Assembly (NCBI RefSeq): GCF_000576305.1
Contig: NZ_BAVZ01000007.1
Location: forward strand, 62,001 to 126,000
Direction of reading: 5' to 3'
DNA from: Paenibacillus pini JCM 16418
Lineage (GTDB): Bacteria; Bacillota; Bacilli; Paenibacillales; Paenibacillaceae
DNA length: 64,000 nt
Below the pieces are notes generated by a model. The model did no database searches, was not told the DNA's origin, and saw only the letters and a list, made by a program, of their open reading frames with translations. Numbering within the stretch: position 1 is the first letter of the stretch; the number at the start of each line of letters is the position of its first letter. Positions 35,998 to 44,797 of the stretch are shown here, in pieces. The translations under genes were made by a program, and so were the position numbers.

Positions 35998-36471
35998 ATG
36001 TATCTAGAATCTTTTGACAAATACCAAATGAGAGAGCAGCTAGAGCATTATGAGGGTGACCATGACTTATGCGCCAAGGCTCTAAGCTGGAGTGAATTGG
36101 CACAGAGTCATCTTAATTTGGCACATCTATTATTAGAAGAAGGGCTGTGTAAGCCTAGTCTAATTGTAGCGCACATGGCCGTGAAGGCGAAGCTCAAGCA
36201 AATTTACCTGCAAGTGGCAGGGATGATACCGCCTGAGCAATGGCTTTTTGATGATCTAGTCAGTCACACGAGAGAAGTAACTAAGATTAATATGGAAACC
36301 GAATTGTTTCTGAATACGTTATGTTTTATTTCGGAAGAGGATCATTTGTCATTCTTAGATGGTATGAGCCAGAATCATGTGGTTACCATGCTGCAACGGC
36401 TGGAGGAAATACTAGCTTCAATGAACAATCAAGTGATGGATATGAAAGTTAAGGTTCAGTTACATATGTAG
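35998..36471 (+). CDS. HEPN-like helical protein
   Basis: A 157-residue protein that appears all-helical. The pattern ALSWSELAQSHLNLAHLLLEEGLCKPSLIVAHMAVKAKLKQIYL and later FDDLVSHTREV resembles HEPN domains (a helical bundle with paired 'A..A...LL' helices). The RxxxxH RNase motif typical of toxin-type HEPN proteins is not visible, so it may be a non-catalytic member. No nucleotidyltransferase partner is adjacent. The gene ends 3 bp from the convergent FadR-type regulator. Confidence 0.55.
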   Translation: MYLESFDKYQMREQLEHYEGDHDLCAKALSWSELAQSHLNLAHLLLEEGLCKPSLIVAHMAVKAKLKQIYLQVAGMIPPEQWLFDDLVSHTREVTKINMETELFLNTLCFISEEDHLSFLDGMSQNHVVTMLQRLEEILASMNNQVMDMKVKVQLHM

Positions 36472-36474
36472 CTT

Positions 36475-37212
36475 TTAAGATTCATGATGTGAGTGGTCGA
36501 CCGCACCTTTTTCGCATAGAACTTGTTCAACTTTAGAAATGTGAATGTCCATGCGAGTAGAGGATTCTTTCGCATCCTTAGCATGAATAGCCTCATAAAT
36601 ATGATTATGTTCTTGTAATAGACGAATAGCAGATGACCGCTCGGCATAGAACCAGAGCGCACGCATATCCCGCATACTTTCATGAAGTTTGAACGATAAA
36701 GACTGCATTAAATCTTCTAACAACGGATTGTGTGTTGCGATAGCGATTTGCTGATGAAACCTTACATCGGCTTGTTCATTCTTTGTTTCATCCTGAGTAT
36801 GTTCCATCTCATGCAAAATTTGCCGAAAAGCTTCTAAATCTTCTTCGGTTCGGTTTTGTGCGGCCAGAGCAGCACAACCGGTCTCAAGCACTCGACGAAC
36901 CTCAAGAATATGGCGAAGTGAAGCGGCTCGATGCTCCCATAGTTCAGGATACATTTGACTTGGGTGAAGGCGTTGCTGAGCATTTGGTGTTCGAACAAAT
37001 GTCCCTCCGCCTTGCCGTATATCTAACATCCCCATAGCCTTTAATGCGCTTAGCGCCTCACGTATTGTTGATCTGCCAACTCCGTATGTACTTGCCAGAT
37101 CAACGACCGAAGATAGCCGATCCCCTGAGGAAAGGCTTCCCTCTTCTATTTGCTTCTTCAAATCCTGCATAACCCACTCATGCTGTTTTAAGGGTCGTGG
37201 CGTTTCAGACAC
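36475..37212 (-). CDS. FadR-type GntR-family regulator of the glycolate oxidase genes
   Basis: A 245-residue repressor with an N-terminal winged helix (residues about 8-75; SSVVDLASTYGVGRSTIREALSALKAMGMLDIRQGGGTFV) and a C-terminal FCD effector domain (about 100-230). The start GTG 37212 follows AAAGGA. It is divergent from glcD-glcF; GlcC and LldR regulators of this class respond to glycolate or lactate. Ligand identity is inferred from context. Confidence 0.85.
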   Translation of the reverse strand: MSETPRPLKQHEWVMQDLKKQIEEGSLSSGDRLSSVVDLASTYGVGRSTIREALSALKAMGMLDIRQGGGTFVRTPNAQQRLHPSQMYPELWEHRAASLRHILEVRRVLETGCAALAAQNRTEEDLEAFRQILHEMEHTQDETKNEQADVRFHQQIAIATHNPLLEDLMQSLSFKLHESMRDMRALWFYAERSSAIRLLQEHNHIYEAIHAKDAKESSTRMDIHISKVEQVLCEKGAVDHSHHES

Positions 37213-37293
37213 TTTGGTTCAAATCCTTTCATGAACAATTAATTATTTTAAAATAAAATTTCAAAATCTATATTCGGCTGTTTTATTTTAGTG

Positions 37294-37335
37294 TATACTT
37301 TTTTTTATGAAAAGTCATCAGATGACCTGATCAAT
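37294..37335 (+). promoter_or_regulatory. glcD promoter and candidate regulator operator
   Basis: A -10-like TATACT (37294-37299) is followed by the perfect inverted repeat GTCATC-A-GATGAC (37314-37326) and an adjoining TGATCA palindrome. Placed at the expected transcription start, it is a likely binding site of the divergent FadR-type regulator. Confidence 0.5.
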
Positions 37336-37378
37336 TAAGGATGAGATCAATCATTAACATATAAAGGAGTGTTTCCTT

Positions 37379-38794
37379 GTGCTGAATGCAGAAGTAAAAC
37401 GCGAACTAACGGAAATCCTGGGCAGCTCATATTGCAAAGATGATCCCCAGTCGCTTGTAACTCACTCTTATGATGGCACGCCAATGCTGCAATCTTTGCC
37501 TGAGCTGGTTATTTATCCTGAGAATACGAAGCAGGTGTCCCAGGTTATGAAAGTGCTTAACCATTATAAAATCCCGCTAATCGGGCGTGGTTCAGGCACG
37601 AATTTATGTGGAGGAACGGTGCCAGTGGAGGGTGGGGTCGTCATGGTGATGCATCGTATGAACCAGATCCTCGAAGTGGATATAGAGAACCTGACGGCAA
37701 CAGTTCAGCCTGGACTCAACACGAAGAAATTTAGTCAACACGTGGAGGCATTGGGCCTTTTTTATCCACCAGATCCAAGCAGCATGTCCATTTCGACCCT
37801 TGGAGGAAATATTGCAGAGTGCTCGGGTGGTTTACGTGGACTTAAATATGGTACGACCAAAGATTATGTGATCGGGCTTGAAGCAGTATTGGCGAATGGG
37901 GAAGTGATTCGTACAGGCGGGAAGCTGATGAAGGATGTGGCAGGTTACGATGTAACGAAACTGCTTGTAGGCTCAGAAGGCACACTTGCGATTATCACAG
38001 AAGCTACGTTGAAGCTTATACCGCCACCTCAATATAAGAAGACCATGCTTGCGATGTATAGCGACTTATATGATGCAGCTCGAACAGTATCTAAAATCAT
38101 CGAAAGTCGTATGATTCCAGCAACGTTAGAGTTTCTAGATAATGCCACACTTCAGGTTGTGGACGATTATGCCCAGCTTGGACTTCCACGTGAAATGGAG
38201 GCGATCCTCATTATTGAACAAGATGGAGATAAGGGGTCCGTTGAACGTGATATTGCACGGATTACAGAAATCTGCCATAGCGAGCAAGCGAAGCAAGTGA
38301 GTGTAGCGGGAAGTTTAGAGGAGGCTGAAAAGCTTCTGACGGCGCGCCGTAGTGCTTTTACAGCATTAGCAAGGCTCAAACCGACGACAATCCTAGAAGA
38401 TGCTACGGTTCCTCGGTCCAAAATTGCCGATATGGTGCTGGAAATAAATCGTATTGCTAAGAAATATAATGTTCAAATTTGTACGTTTGGTCATGCAGGT
38501 GATGGCAATCTACATCCTACTGCCACGACGGATGTTCGTGATACGGACGAGATTCATCGTGTTGAAGCTGCTTTCGCGGAAATCTTTGAGGCGACCATTC
38601 GTCTAGGCGGTACGATTACGGGAGAGCACGGAGTAGGTGTGGTTAAGGCTCCATTTTTAGAATGGAAGGTCGGCCCTGCAGGTATAGAGATTATGAAGGG
38701 CATTAAGCATGCCTTCGATCCGAATAACATACTGAACCCAGGCAAAATCTTCGCCAAGGAATCTCGCAAACGGGTGGTGATTCAGCGTGGCTAA
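37379..38794 (+). CDS. glcD: glycolate/2-hydroxyacid oxidase FAD subunit
   Basis: A 471-residue FAD-linked oxidase (VAO/PCMH fold then the FAD-oxidase C-terminal domain). The FAD-binding segment reads GRGSGTNLCGGTVPVEGGVVM (about 62-82), with PPDPSSMSISTLGGNIAECSGG (about 137-158). The C-terminal TFGHAGDGNLHPT and GEHGVG hold the active-site His residues. It oxidises glycolate or D-lactate-type substrates and passes electrons to GlcF. The GTG start follows AAGGAG. It overlaps glcF by 8 bp. Confidence 0.93.
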   Translation: MLNAEVKRELTEILGSSYCKDDPQSLVTHSYDGTPMLQSLPELVIYPENTKQVSQVMKVLNHYKIPLIGRGSGTNLCGGTVPVEGGVVMVMHRMNQILEVDIENLTATVQPGLNTKKFSQHVEALGLFYPPDPSSMSISTLGGNIAECSGGLRGLKYGTTKDYVIGLEAVLANGEVIRTGGKLMKDVAGYDVTKLLVGSEGTLAIITEATLKLIPPPQYKKTMLAMYSDLYDAARTVSKIIESRMIPATLEFLDNATLQVVDDYAQLGLPREMEAILIIEQDGDKGSVERDIARITEICHSEQAKQVSVAGSLEEAEKLLTARRSAFTALARLKPTTILEDATVPRSKIADMVLEINRIAKKYNVQICTFGHAGDGNLHPTATTDVRDTDEIHRVEAAFAEIFEATIRLGGTITGEHGVGVVKAPFLEWKVGPAGIEIMKGIKHAFDPNNILNPGKIFAKESRKRVVIQRG

Positions 38795-40154
38795 ACTTAA
38801 GGATGAAGCTAAGCTTAAGCCCTTGACTAACAAACTCCGTATGTTGCTAGACGAGGATCAACTGACGAACTGTATGCGCTGCGGATTCTGCCTACCTGCC
38901 TGTCCTACCTATGCTGAGACAGGTATTGAAGCTGAATCCCCAAGAGGACGGATTGCACTAATGAAGGCCGTAAATGACGGGATTATGCTCCCCGATGCAG
39001 CATTTGAAGAACAGATGAATCATTGTCTCGGTTGCCGCGCATGTGAGCCTGCGTGCCCAGCGGATGTGAAATATGGGCAGTTGATCGAACAGGCTCGTGA
39101 TGCGATTGAAGATCATAAGCAGCACAAGCCAATGGTTCGATTGATTCGCCATACCGCCTTTCATTCGGTATTTACAAACCCTAAACGGATGAAGTTAATG
39201 GGTCAGGGTTTGAGATTGTATCAACGTGCAGGTCTACGTACGGTGGCACGCGGCTCAGGTTTAATGAAGCTATTTCCCAAACATATGCGTGAAATGGAGC
39301 AAATACTTCCGGATGCGGCGGCTAAAGGGGTTGCAGAACAAATCGGAACCCGCCACCCTGCTAAGGGCGAGCGAATCGCCACGGTTGCCTTGTTCAAAGG
39401 CTGCATTATGGATGTTATGTTCACGGATACCAATATCCATACGGTTGATTTGCTCACAGCAGCAGGTTTTGATGTTGTGATTCCAGAGAAACAGAATTGT
39501 TGCGGAGCTCTGCATGCACATAGTGGAGAGGGTGAAGGTGCAAGATCGCTTGCACGTCGAAATATTGAAGCCTTCAAGCAAGCAGGTATTGACTATATCG
39601 TATCTAATGCGGGTGGTTGCGGTGCGATACTAACGGAATATGACCACCTCTTGCAGGGTGAACCAGAATGGACAGCCGATGCTAAATGGTTCGCTGAACG
39701 CGTTCTAGATGTCAGTGATCTGCTAGTTCGTCATGGCAGAGAGATTTGCTTTAGTAAGAACGTGAATAAGCAGGAAGGCGCTATGCAGGAAGAGGCGAGT
39801 GGCTCTATTCGCATTACCTATCAGGATTCTTGTCATCTTCGTAACGTGATGCGTTCGTCGGGAGCACCGCGAAAGCTGATGCGTCAGGTTGATGGAGTTA
39901 CATTTGTTGAAATGAAGGATGCAGACCGCTGCTGTGGATCAGCAGGAATTTATAATATCACACAACCCGAGATGGCAGGTCAGATTTTGGATGAGAAAAT
40001 GGAACACGTCAAAGCGGCAGATGCTTCTTATCTTCTGACAAGTAATCCGGGCTGTCTGCTGCAAATGAAGTTAGGTATTGAGCAGCAAGGTCTTGGTGAT
40101 AAAATGAAAGCCGTTCATATCGTGGACTTTTTACATGAGCATATGCAGAACTAA
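38787..40154 (+). CDS. glcF: glycolate oxidase iron-sulfur subunit
   Basis: A 455-residue protein starting at GTG 38787 inside the end of glcD (translational coupling). Two 4Fe-4S motifs (CMRCGFCLPACP at about 30-41; CLGCRACEPACP at about 81-92) are followed by two CCG domains (CCGALHAHSGEGEGA; CCGSAGIYNITQP). It carries electrons from GlcD to the quinone pool. No glcE gene is present, as is usual in Firmicutes (YsfC-YsfD pair). Confidence 0.92.
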   Translation: MAKLKDEAKLKPLTNKLRMLLDEDQLTNCMRCGFCLPACPTYAETGIEAESPRGRIALMKAVNDGIMLPDAAFEEQMNHCLGCRACEPACPADVKYGQLIEQARDAIEDHKQHKPMVRLIRHTAFHSVFTNPKRMKLMGQGLRLYQRAGLRTVARGSGLMKLFPKHMREMEQILPDAAAKGVAEQIGTRHPAKGERIATVALFKGCIMDVMFTDTNIHTVDLLTAAGFDVVIPEKQNCCGALHAHSGEGEGARSLARRNIEAFKQAGIDYIVSNAGGCGAILTEYDHLLQGEPEWTADAKWFAERVLDVSDLLVRHGREICFSKNVNKQEGAMQEEASGSIRITYQDSCHLRNVMRSSGAPRKLMRQVDGVTFVEMKDADRCCGSAGIYNITQPEMAGQILDEKMEHVKAADASYLLTSNPGCLLQMKLGIEQQGLGDKMKAVHIVDFLHEHMQN

Positions 40155-40243
40155 CGATAGATCATTTATGCATGCAAAAAGATAGCAAACATCAAATATA
40201 TGTAGTTTTGCTATGATTACACCAAGATTTGAAATGTTCTAAT

Positions 40244-40279
40244 AAAAGAAGGATGCTGAGTTCAGCATCCTTCTTTTAT
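40244..40279. terminator. bidirectional terminator between glcF and the chemoreceptor gene
   Basis: A perfect 16-bp stem (AAAAGAAGGATGCTGA with TCAGCATCCTTCTTTT), loop GT; it serves both convergent genes. Confidence 0.9.
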
Positions 40280-40281
40280 TA

Positions 40282-42288
40282 CTATTTATCGAATGTAAAC
40301 CTCTCAATTTTGGACTGCATATCGTTAGCCATCTGCGATAAACTAGCTGCAGATGCAGTAATTTCCTCCATGGAAGCGAGCTGTTCTTGGCTTGCAGCGC
40401 TCACGCCTTCAAACGAACTTACCGTTTTGCGAGATATACCCGCAACTTCTTGTACAGATGCGGAGACTTCCTCACTACTTGCGGACATTTGCTGCGTAAC
40501 CGCTGAGATATCCTGAATTTGATCCGTTATTTGTTTAGCAGACTGCTCTATATTAGCAAAGGCCTCAAGTGCTTCTCCTGTAACAAGGATTCCCTTATCG
40601 ACATCTGACTGGACTTTGTTTTTCATTACGTCGTATGCGCTAGTAATTAAGACAGTCATCTGCTGTGAGGTCTGCTGGATCTGATCAGATGTTTTCCTAG
40701 ACTGGTCAGCTAGTTTACGAACTTCATTAGCAACAACAGCGAAGCCGCGTCCATGTTCTCCTGCCCGAGCTGCTTCTATAGCGGCATTCAGAGACAATAG
40801 ATTGGTTTGTTTGGCTACTTCAGTAATCGCCTTGCTCATAGAGGCTACATTCGTGCTCAAATCATGTAGTCTTTCAATTAATGTTGCGGATTCATGAGTT
40901 GATACGCGTATAGTCTCCATTTGTACACTTACTTGCTGTACTTTCTCACTACCCCGGTATACATCTTCTTCGGTGCGAGTAGAAGAATCCACGATGCCAC
41001 CAGCGGACTCGGCGATTCTCTGAATACCGCTTGCCATTTCATCCATTGTTTTGGCACTCTCTTCTGCTGCGACTGCCTGGTTATGAGCTCCGGCAGAAGA
41101 ACTTTGTACAAGGCTGGCGACGTATTCTACAGCCTGTGAGTTCATCTCTGTATTTGCTGTAAGTTCCTCACTGGCCGCTGCCAGCTGGCCGGATGTATCT
41201 GACATATCGAGGACAATGTCACGTAATGAGCGAACCATTACATTGTAATTTTCAGCTAAATGACCAATTTCATCATTTCTTCTGGTAATAACTTGTTCAT
41301 TCAGATGGCCTTCACTCACTCGTTTAGCTGAACGATTCAGTTGTTCAATGGGACGTGTTATATTCCGAATAATAAAGAACATGAGGATTCCAGCAACTAT
41401 ACAAGAAATGATGATGACGCCGATGCTGGTCCACCAGATCGGATTGGTAGCCTGCGTGTACTCATCGAGAGGAAGTACGCCGACCAGCTTGAAGGCTGAA
41501 TATCCATTCGTTACATAATATCCTCTTTGATGTGTTTTTGTATTTGGATCCGTAGTATCAATCGAACCATCGGGGTTTTGGTCATATATGCTAAGGATAT
41601 CGCCCTCAACAGGAACTCCGGCTTTCACAGTAGGATGCGACATGATACGTTTCTTACGGTCCATTATGAAAACATAACCTTGTGAACCGAGATGGATTTT
41701 TTGAGCAATCGCGCTAAAGCTATCTATACTTAAACCTAGACTAATGACACCATTGCCGTCAGGAAGTATTTTTGTAATATTCAATGTATATGTACCCGTT
41801 GTCTCGGAAAGATAAGGATCAACAATAATCACTTGTCCAGGAAATTTTTTCGCGGATTTGTACCATTCTTGAGTACGTGGATCGTAGGAACTACTGTTAC
41901 CTGGATCTGGCGATCTCATGGACTTTCCTGTATCTGTCCCTATGGAGATCACATCTAATTCCTTATGCTTTGTTTTAAAGTCGTCGAGAAGAATTTGCGT
42001 TTGAATGGCACCCTGTTCAATATCATTTGAAGATATGAGAGTGGCTAGCTGATTCACATTTGAAGTTTCCATTTGAATCATCGTATTTAGAAGCTCATCG
42101 AGTAGCTTTACGCTTGATTTAGTTGCATCCTCCATTTTCGTCTGCAATTGGGTTTTGGCACTCGACACAGAGAAGAAAGCTACAACCAAGTTAGGAACGA
42201 TAAGAATAATGCATATGAACAGCATGAGCTTATTCCGCAATTTCTTAAGGGTAAAATATTTGGGGATTTTTTGCATAAACGATTTCAA
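40282..42288 (-). CDS. methyl-accepting chemotaxis protein
   Basis: A 668-residue membrane receptor. TTG 42288 is the start because AGGAGG lies 7 nt before it. There is a membrane helix (about 17-40), an extracellular dCache sensor (about 45-285), a second membrane helix (about 290-312), HAMP (about 315-365) and a cytoplasmic signalling domain with the conserved hairpin tip [38 protein letters not shown]. It should signal through CheA/CheW to the flagellar motor. The dCache domain usually senses amino acids or other small molecules; the ligand is unknown. Confidence 0.95.
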   Translation of the reverse strand: MKSFMQKIPKYFTLKKLRNKLMLFICIILIVPNLVVAFFSVSSAKTQLQTKMEDATKSSVKLLDELLNTMIQMETSNVNQLATLISSNDIEQGAIQTQILLDDFKTKHKELDVISIGTDTGKSMRSPDPGNSSSYDPRTQEWYKSAKKFPGQVIIVDPYLSETTGTYTLNITKILPDGNGVISLGLSIDSFSAIAQKIHLGSQGYVFIMDRKKRIMSHPTVKAGVPVEGDILSIYDQNPDGSIDTTDPNTKTHQRGYYVTNGYSAFKLVGVLPLDEYTQATNPIWWTSIGVIIISCIVAGILMFFIIRNITRPIEQLNRSAKRVSEGHLNEQVITRRNDEIGHLAENYNVMVRSLRDIVLDMSDTSGQLAAASEELTANTEMNSQAVEYVASLVQSSSAGAHNQAVAAEESAKTMDEMASGIQRIAESAGGIVDSSTRTEEDVYRGSEKVQQVSVQMETIRVSTHESATLIERLHDLSTNVASMSKAITEVAKQTNLLSLNAAIEAARAGEHGRGFAVVANEVRKLADQSRKTSDQIQQTSQQMTVLITSAYDVMKNKVQSDVDKGILVTGEALEAFANIEQSAKQITDQIQDISAVTQQMSASSEEVSASVQEVAGISRKTVSSFEGVSAASQEQLASMEEITASAASLSQMANDMQSKIERFTFDK

Positions 42289-42496
42289 TCTGATTCCTCC
42301 TGATAGTATATTAGGACTTGAGTTCCGAGTTCGTGTTTAGAACACAACAAAAGGGACAGTTTAAAACAGTCCTCTATTATATTTCGACTAATATCTCCAA
42401 TTAGTTCATAGCAATGGAGAATAAATATGTGGTTAGCATGTTATTTGGACGGTATCAATGAGTTATTGTTAATATTAAGGCTAAAAAAAAATCAAA

Positions 42497-42541
42497 AAAG
42501 GATAACCCTGTACATCAATATGCACTAGAGTTATCCTTTTC
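42497..42541 (-). terminator. terminator of the MalY/PatB gene
   Basis: AAAAGGATAAC pairs with GTTATCCTTTT around a 22-nt loop with partial inner pairing; the minus strand has a long T tract (TTTTTTGATTTTTTTT) after the stem. Confidence 0.75.
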
Positions 42542-42588
42542 AATTTCTATTCTTATGTGTGAATGAGCTCATGATGTTAGGTATTTCA

Positions 42589-43782
42589 TTAGCGCTGTGC
42601 ACGCAGATTCTGCATAGCAGAGTGAAGTCTATGCATCGCTTCTTCAATGATGGAACGAGGACAGGCAACATTCATGCGCATAAATCCTTCACCCTCAGTG
42701 CCGAAGCTGGCTCCTTGATTCAAAGCAAGCTTGGCCTGTGTTAGAAGGAATGCTGCAAGTTCGTCAGAAGACATGTTAACACTTCTGAAATCCAGCCACA
42801 GCAGATACGTGGCTTCTGGCAATGTGACATGAATTTCTGGAATATGCTCAGCGATAAACTGCTGAATGTAATGCATATTGTCTCTTATATATTCCAGAGC
42901 CTCGTCCAGCCATACCTCGCCACCATTGTACGCAGCCTCCGTTGCGACGCTTCCTAGGGCACTGATTGAACCGACGGCATAAAGCTGAACAGTTTGCTGG
43001 AATTTCTTACGAATTTCATCATTTGGAATAATAATATTCGAAGTATTGAGGCCGGCGATATTAAAGGTCTTACTTGGTGATGTACAGATGATACACTGAT
43101 TCTTGATTTGCTCGGAAATCATAGCCAGGGGTGTATGTTTACCTTCAAATACGAGATCAGCATGAATTTCATCGGATACGATTAGCACTCCTCGCTCAGC
43201 ACAAAGGCGTGAGATTGCTTCGAGTTCTTCAACGGACCATACGCGACCCACTGGATTATGAGGGCTGCAAAGAATAAGGAGCTTAACGCCATCGTCCAAA
43301 CTGCGTTCTAAAGCTTCCAAATCCATTACATACGTTCCGTCCTGCTGAAGCTGCAGTGGATTCATGACGAGTTCGCGACCATGATTTGTAACAACCTGAT
43401 AAAAGGGTGGATAAACAGGCGTCTGAATAAGTACTTTGTCCCCAGGCTCTGTGAAGGCTTGTACGGCAAAGCTTAATGCCGGAACTACTCCTGGACTGAA
43501 TACAATCCAATCCATATCTATAGTCCATTGATGGCGCTTCTGCATCCACTGGGCTACTGAAAGCTTATAATCATGTGTCTGTAATGTATAACCAAACACT
43601 CCATGCTCTACGCGCTTCTCTATTGCCTCTATGACGGAAGCAGGTGCTTTGAAATCCATATCTGCAACCCATAGGGGAAGGACATCGGTTACGCCGAAGA
43701 CACGCTCCATGCCATCCCATTTCTCAGCAGCGGTCATTTTTCGGTTTACGACTTCATTAAAATCATGTTTGTTAAGATTCAT
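42589..43782 (-). CDS. patB: MalY/PatB-type aminotransferase, cystathionine beta-lyase
   Basis: A 397-residue PLP enzyme of fold type I. The N-terminus is typical (WDGMERVFGVTDVLPLWVADMDFKAP). The PLP lysine lies in SPSKTFNIAGLNTSN (Lys about 234), with CSPHNPVGRVW and SDEIHADLVF supplying the cofactor-binding Asn and Asp. It cleaves cystathionine or other C-S bonds to pyruvate, ammonia and a thiol. It stands alone with a terminator. Confidence 0.9.
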   Translation of the reverse strand: MNLNKHDFNEVVNRKMTAAEKWDGMERVFGVTDVLPLWVADMDFKAPASVIEAIEKRVEHGVFGYTLQTHDYKLSVAQWMQKRHQWTIDMDWIVFSPGVVPALSFAVQAFTEPGDKVLIQTPVYPPFYQVVTNHGRELVMNPLQLQQDGTYVMDLEALERSLDDGVKLLILCSPHNPVGRVWSVEELEAISRLCAERGVLIVSDEIHADLVFEGKHTPLAMISEQIKNQCIICTSPSKTFNIAGLNTSNIIIPNDEIRKKFQQTVQLYAVGSISALGSVATEAAYNGGEVWLDEALEYIRDNMHYIQQFIAEHIPEIHVTLPEATYLLWLDFRSVNMSSDELAAFLLTQAKLALNQGASFGTEGEGFMRMNVACPRSIIEEAMHRLHSAMQNLRAQR

Positions 43783-43929
43783 AAGTAGCTTCCTCCTTGC
43801 GGGACTGAATGATAAGTGTTATTTCAATTATAACTCAGTCGATTACAGGATTGTATAATGAATATCGAAGCTCATTAACATAGTGGATCAAGCAAGGTTT
43901 ACCATCTATTTTCCTGAATCATAAATGGT

Positions 43930-43935
43930 TATAAT
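43930..43935 (+). promoter_or_regulatory. -10 element of a candidate RNA gene
   Basis: A perfect TATAAT with a weak -35 region; a transcript would begin near 43942, just before the structured region. Confidence 0.45.
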
Positions 43936-43941
43936 AGGGAT

Positions 43942-44059
43942 AGCAGCTTGCCGCAGCAAAGCTGACCTAGGAGGATATATGCAACATGTTAGCACATTTG
44001 CCTCCCGAGCGTAGCTCCAGCAGTGTACTGCGGCATTACCGGTTCATTCTATAAGTTTT
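43942..44059 (+). ncRNA. candidate structured small RNA with a short reading frame
   Basis: A predicted transcript of about 115 nt. The outer stem TGCCGCAG (43949-43956) pairs perfectly with CTGCGGCA (44028-44035). Inside, GGAG (43970-43973) can pair with CTCC (44002-44005), and a hairpin GCAA-c-ATGT/ACAT-TTGC (43981-44001) crowns it. A T7 run (about 44051-44058) lies downstream. Within it, AGGAGG is followed by ATG 43979 and an 11-codon frame (MQHVSTFASRA), so the ribosome site would be hidden in the fold. No plus-strand gene follows for 740 bp. I cannot match it to a known RNA family. Confidence 0.4.
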
Positions 44060-44088
44060 TTTCCATTTTCATGTTCTTAGAGCGTTTA

Positions 44089-44517
44089 TCATGTACGTCT
44101 AACGATTCTTTTACGTAAGGTTTTCTGCTCGGTATTTACAGGGAAAATCCCTTCCACCTTGTTTAGAGGAAACAAGATGCGGGAAGGAAACCGACTTCCT
44201 TTAGCCTGTAGCTCGATAAAATCGGTGCCGATCTGTACCAGTCTGATATTTGAGAAGGCACTGCCTGTGCGAAACGTTGTACGAACTCCTACACGAACGG
44301 TTCTTCGTGGAGGCTTGATGTCAAACACCCGGATTGACTGAAGGCTAAGAGGAACAAATAATTCTCCTTGGACCTTTATAAAGTTGTGCTTAAAAACTTG
44401 TTGCAACTGGCCGGGTTCAAGCCCGAGGTTCTCTCCGTTAACTTCAACTAGATGACCTCTTAGTTGGAATAATCGCTGCTGTAATGTTTGTTTTCTTTTT
44501 AACCATAGTATGGACAC
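44089..44517 (-). CDS. conserved-looking protein of unknown function
   Basis: A 142-residue protein starting at GTG 44517 with GGAGGG upstream. It is basic at both ends and its middle is a run of short beta strands (VKVQGELFVPLSLQSIRVFDI, FIELQAKGSRFPSRILFPLNKVEGIFPV). It has no signal peptide or membrane segment. I do not recognise it; the pattern could suit a spore-coat or RNA-associated small beta protein, but nothing decides this. Confidence 0.55.
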   Translation of the reverse strand: MSILWLKRKQTLQQRLFQLRGHLVEVNGENLGLEPGQLQQVFKHNFIKVQGELFVPLSLQSIRVFDIKPPRRTVRVGVRTTFRTGSAFSNIRLVQIGTDFIELQAKGSRFPSRILFPLNKVEGIFPVNTEQKTLRKRIVRRT

Positions 44518-44797
44518 CAGACATCCCTCCGTTTATGAATTAATGTATTATATGAGACGAACATTAGGCAGGTGATGAATTTGGCGCTAGCTAGAGCAAG
44601 ATGTACGGATGCGGATGATCTTTTATAAATAAACCGTTTAGAATGTTCTGTGTCTTTCAGGTGGTATGCTGGATTGCTTTGATCTGAGCCTAGCTGGAAG
44701 GTAGAGAAGCTTCTGAGCGTTCTGTTGGCAAGGTGTATTTGGAAAAATAGATTAAGGTATGAATAGCTAGAAGTTGCTATACCGGAGAGGTGACAAG

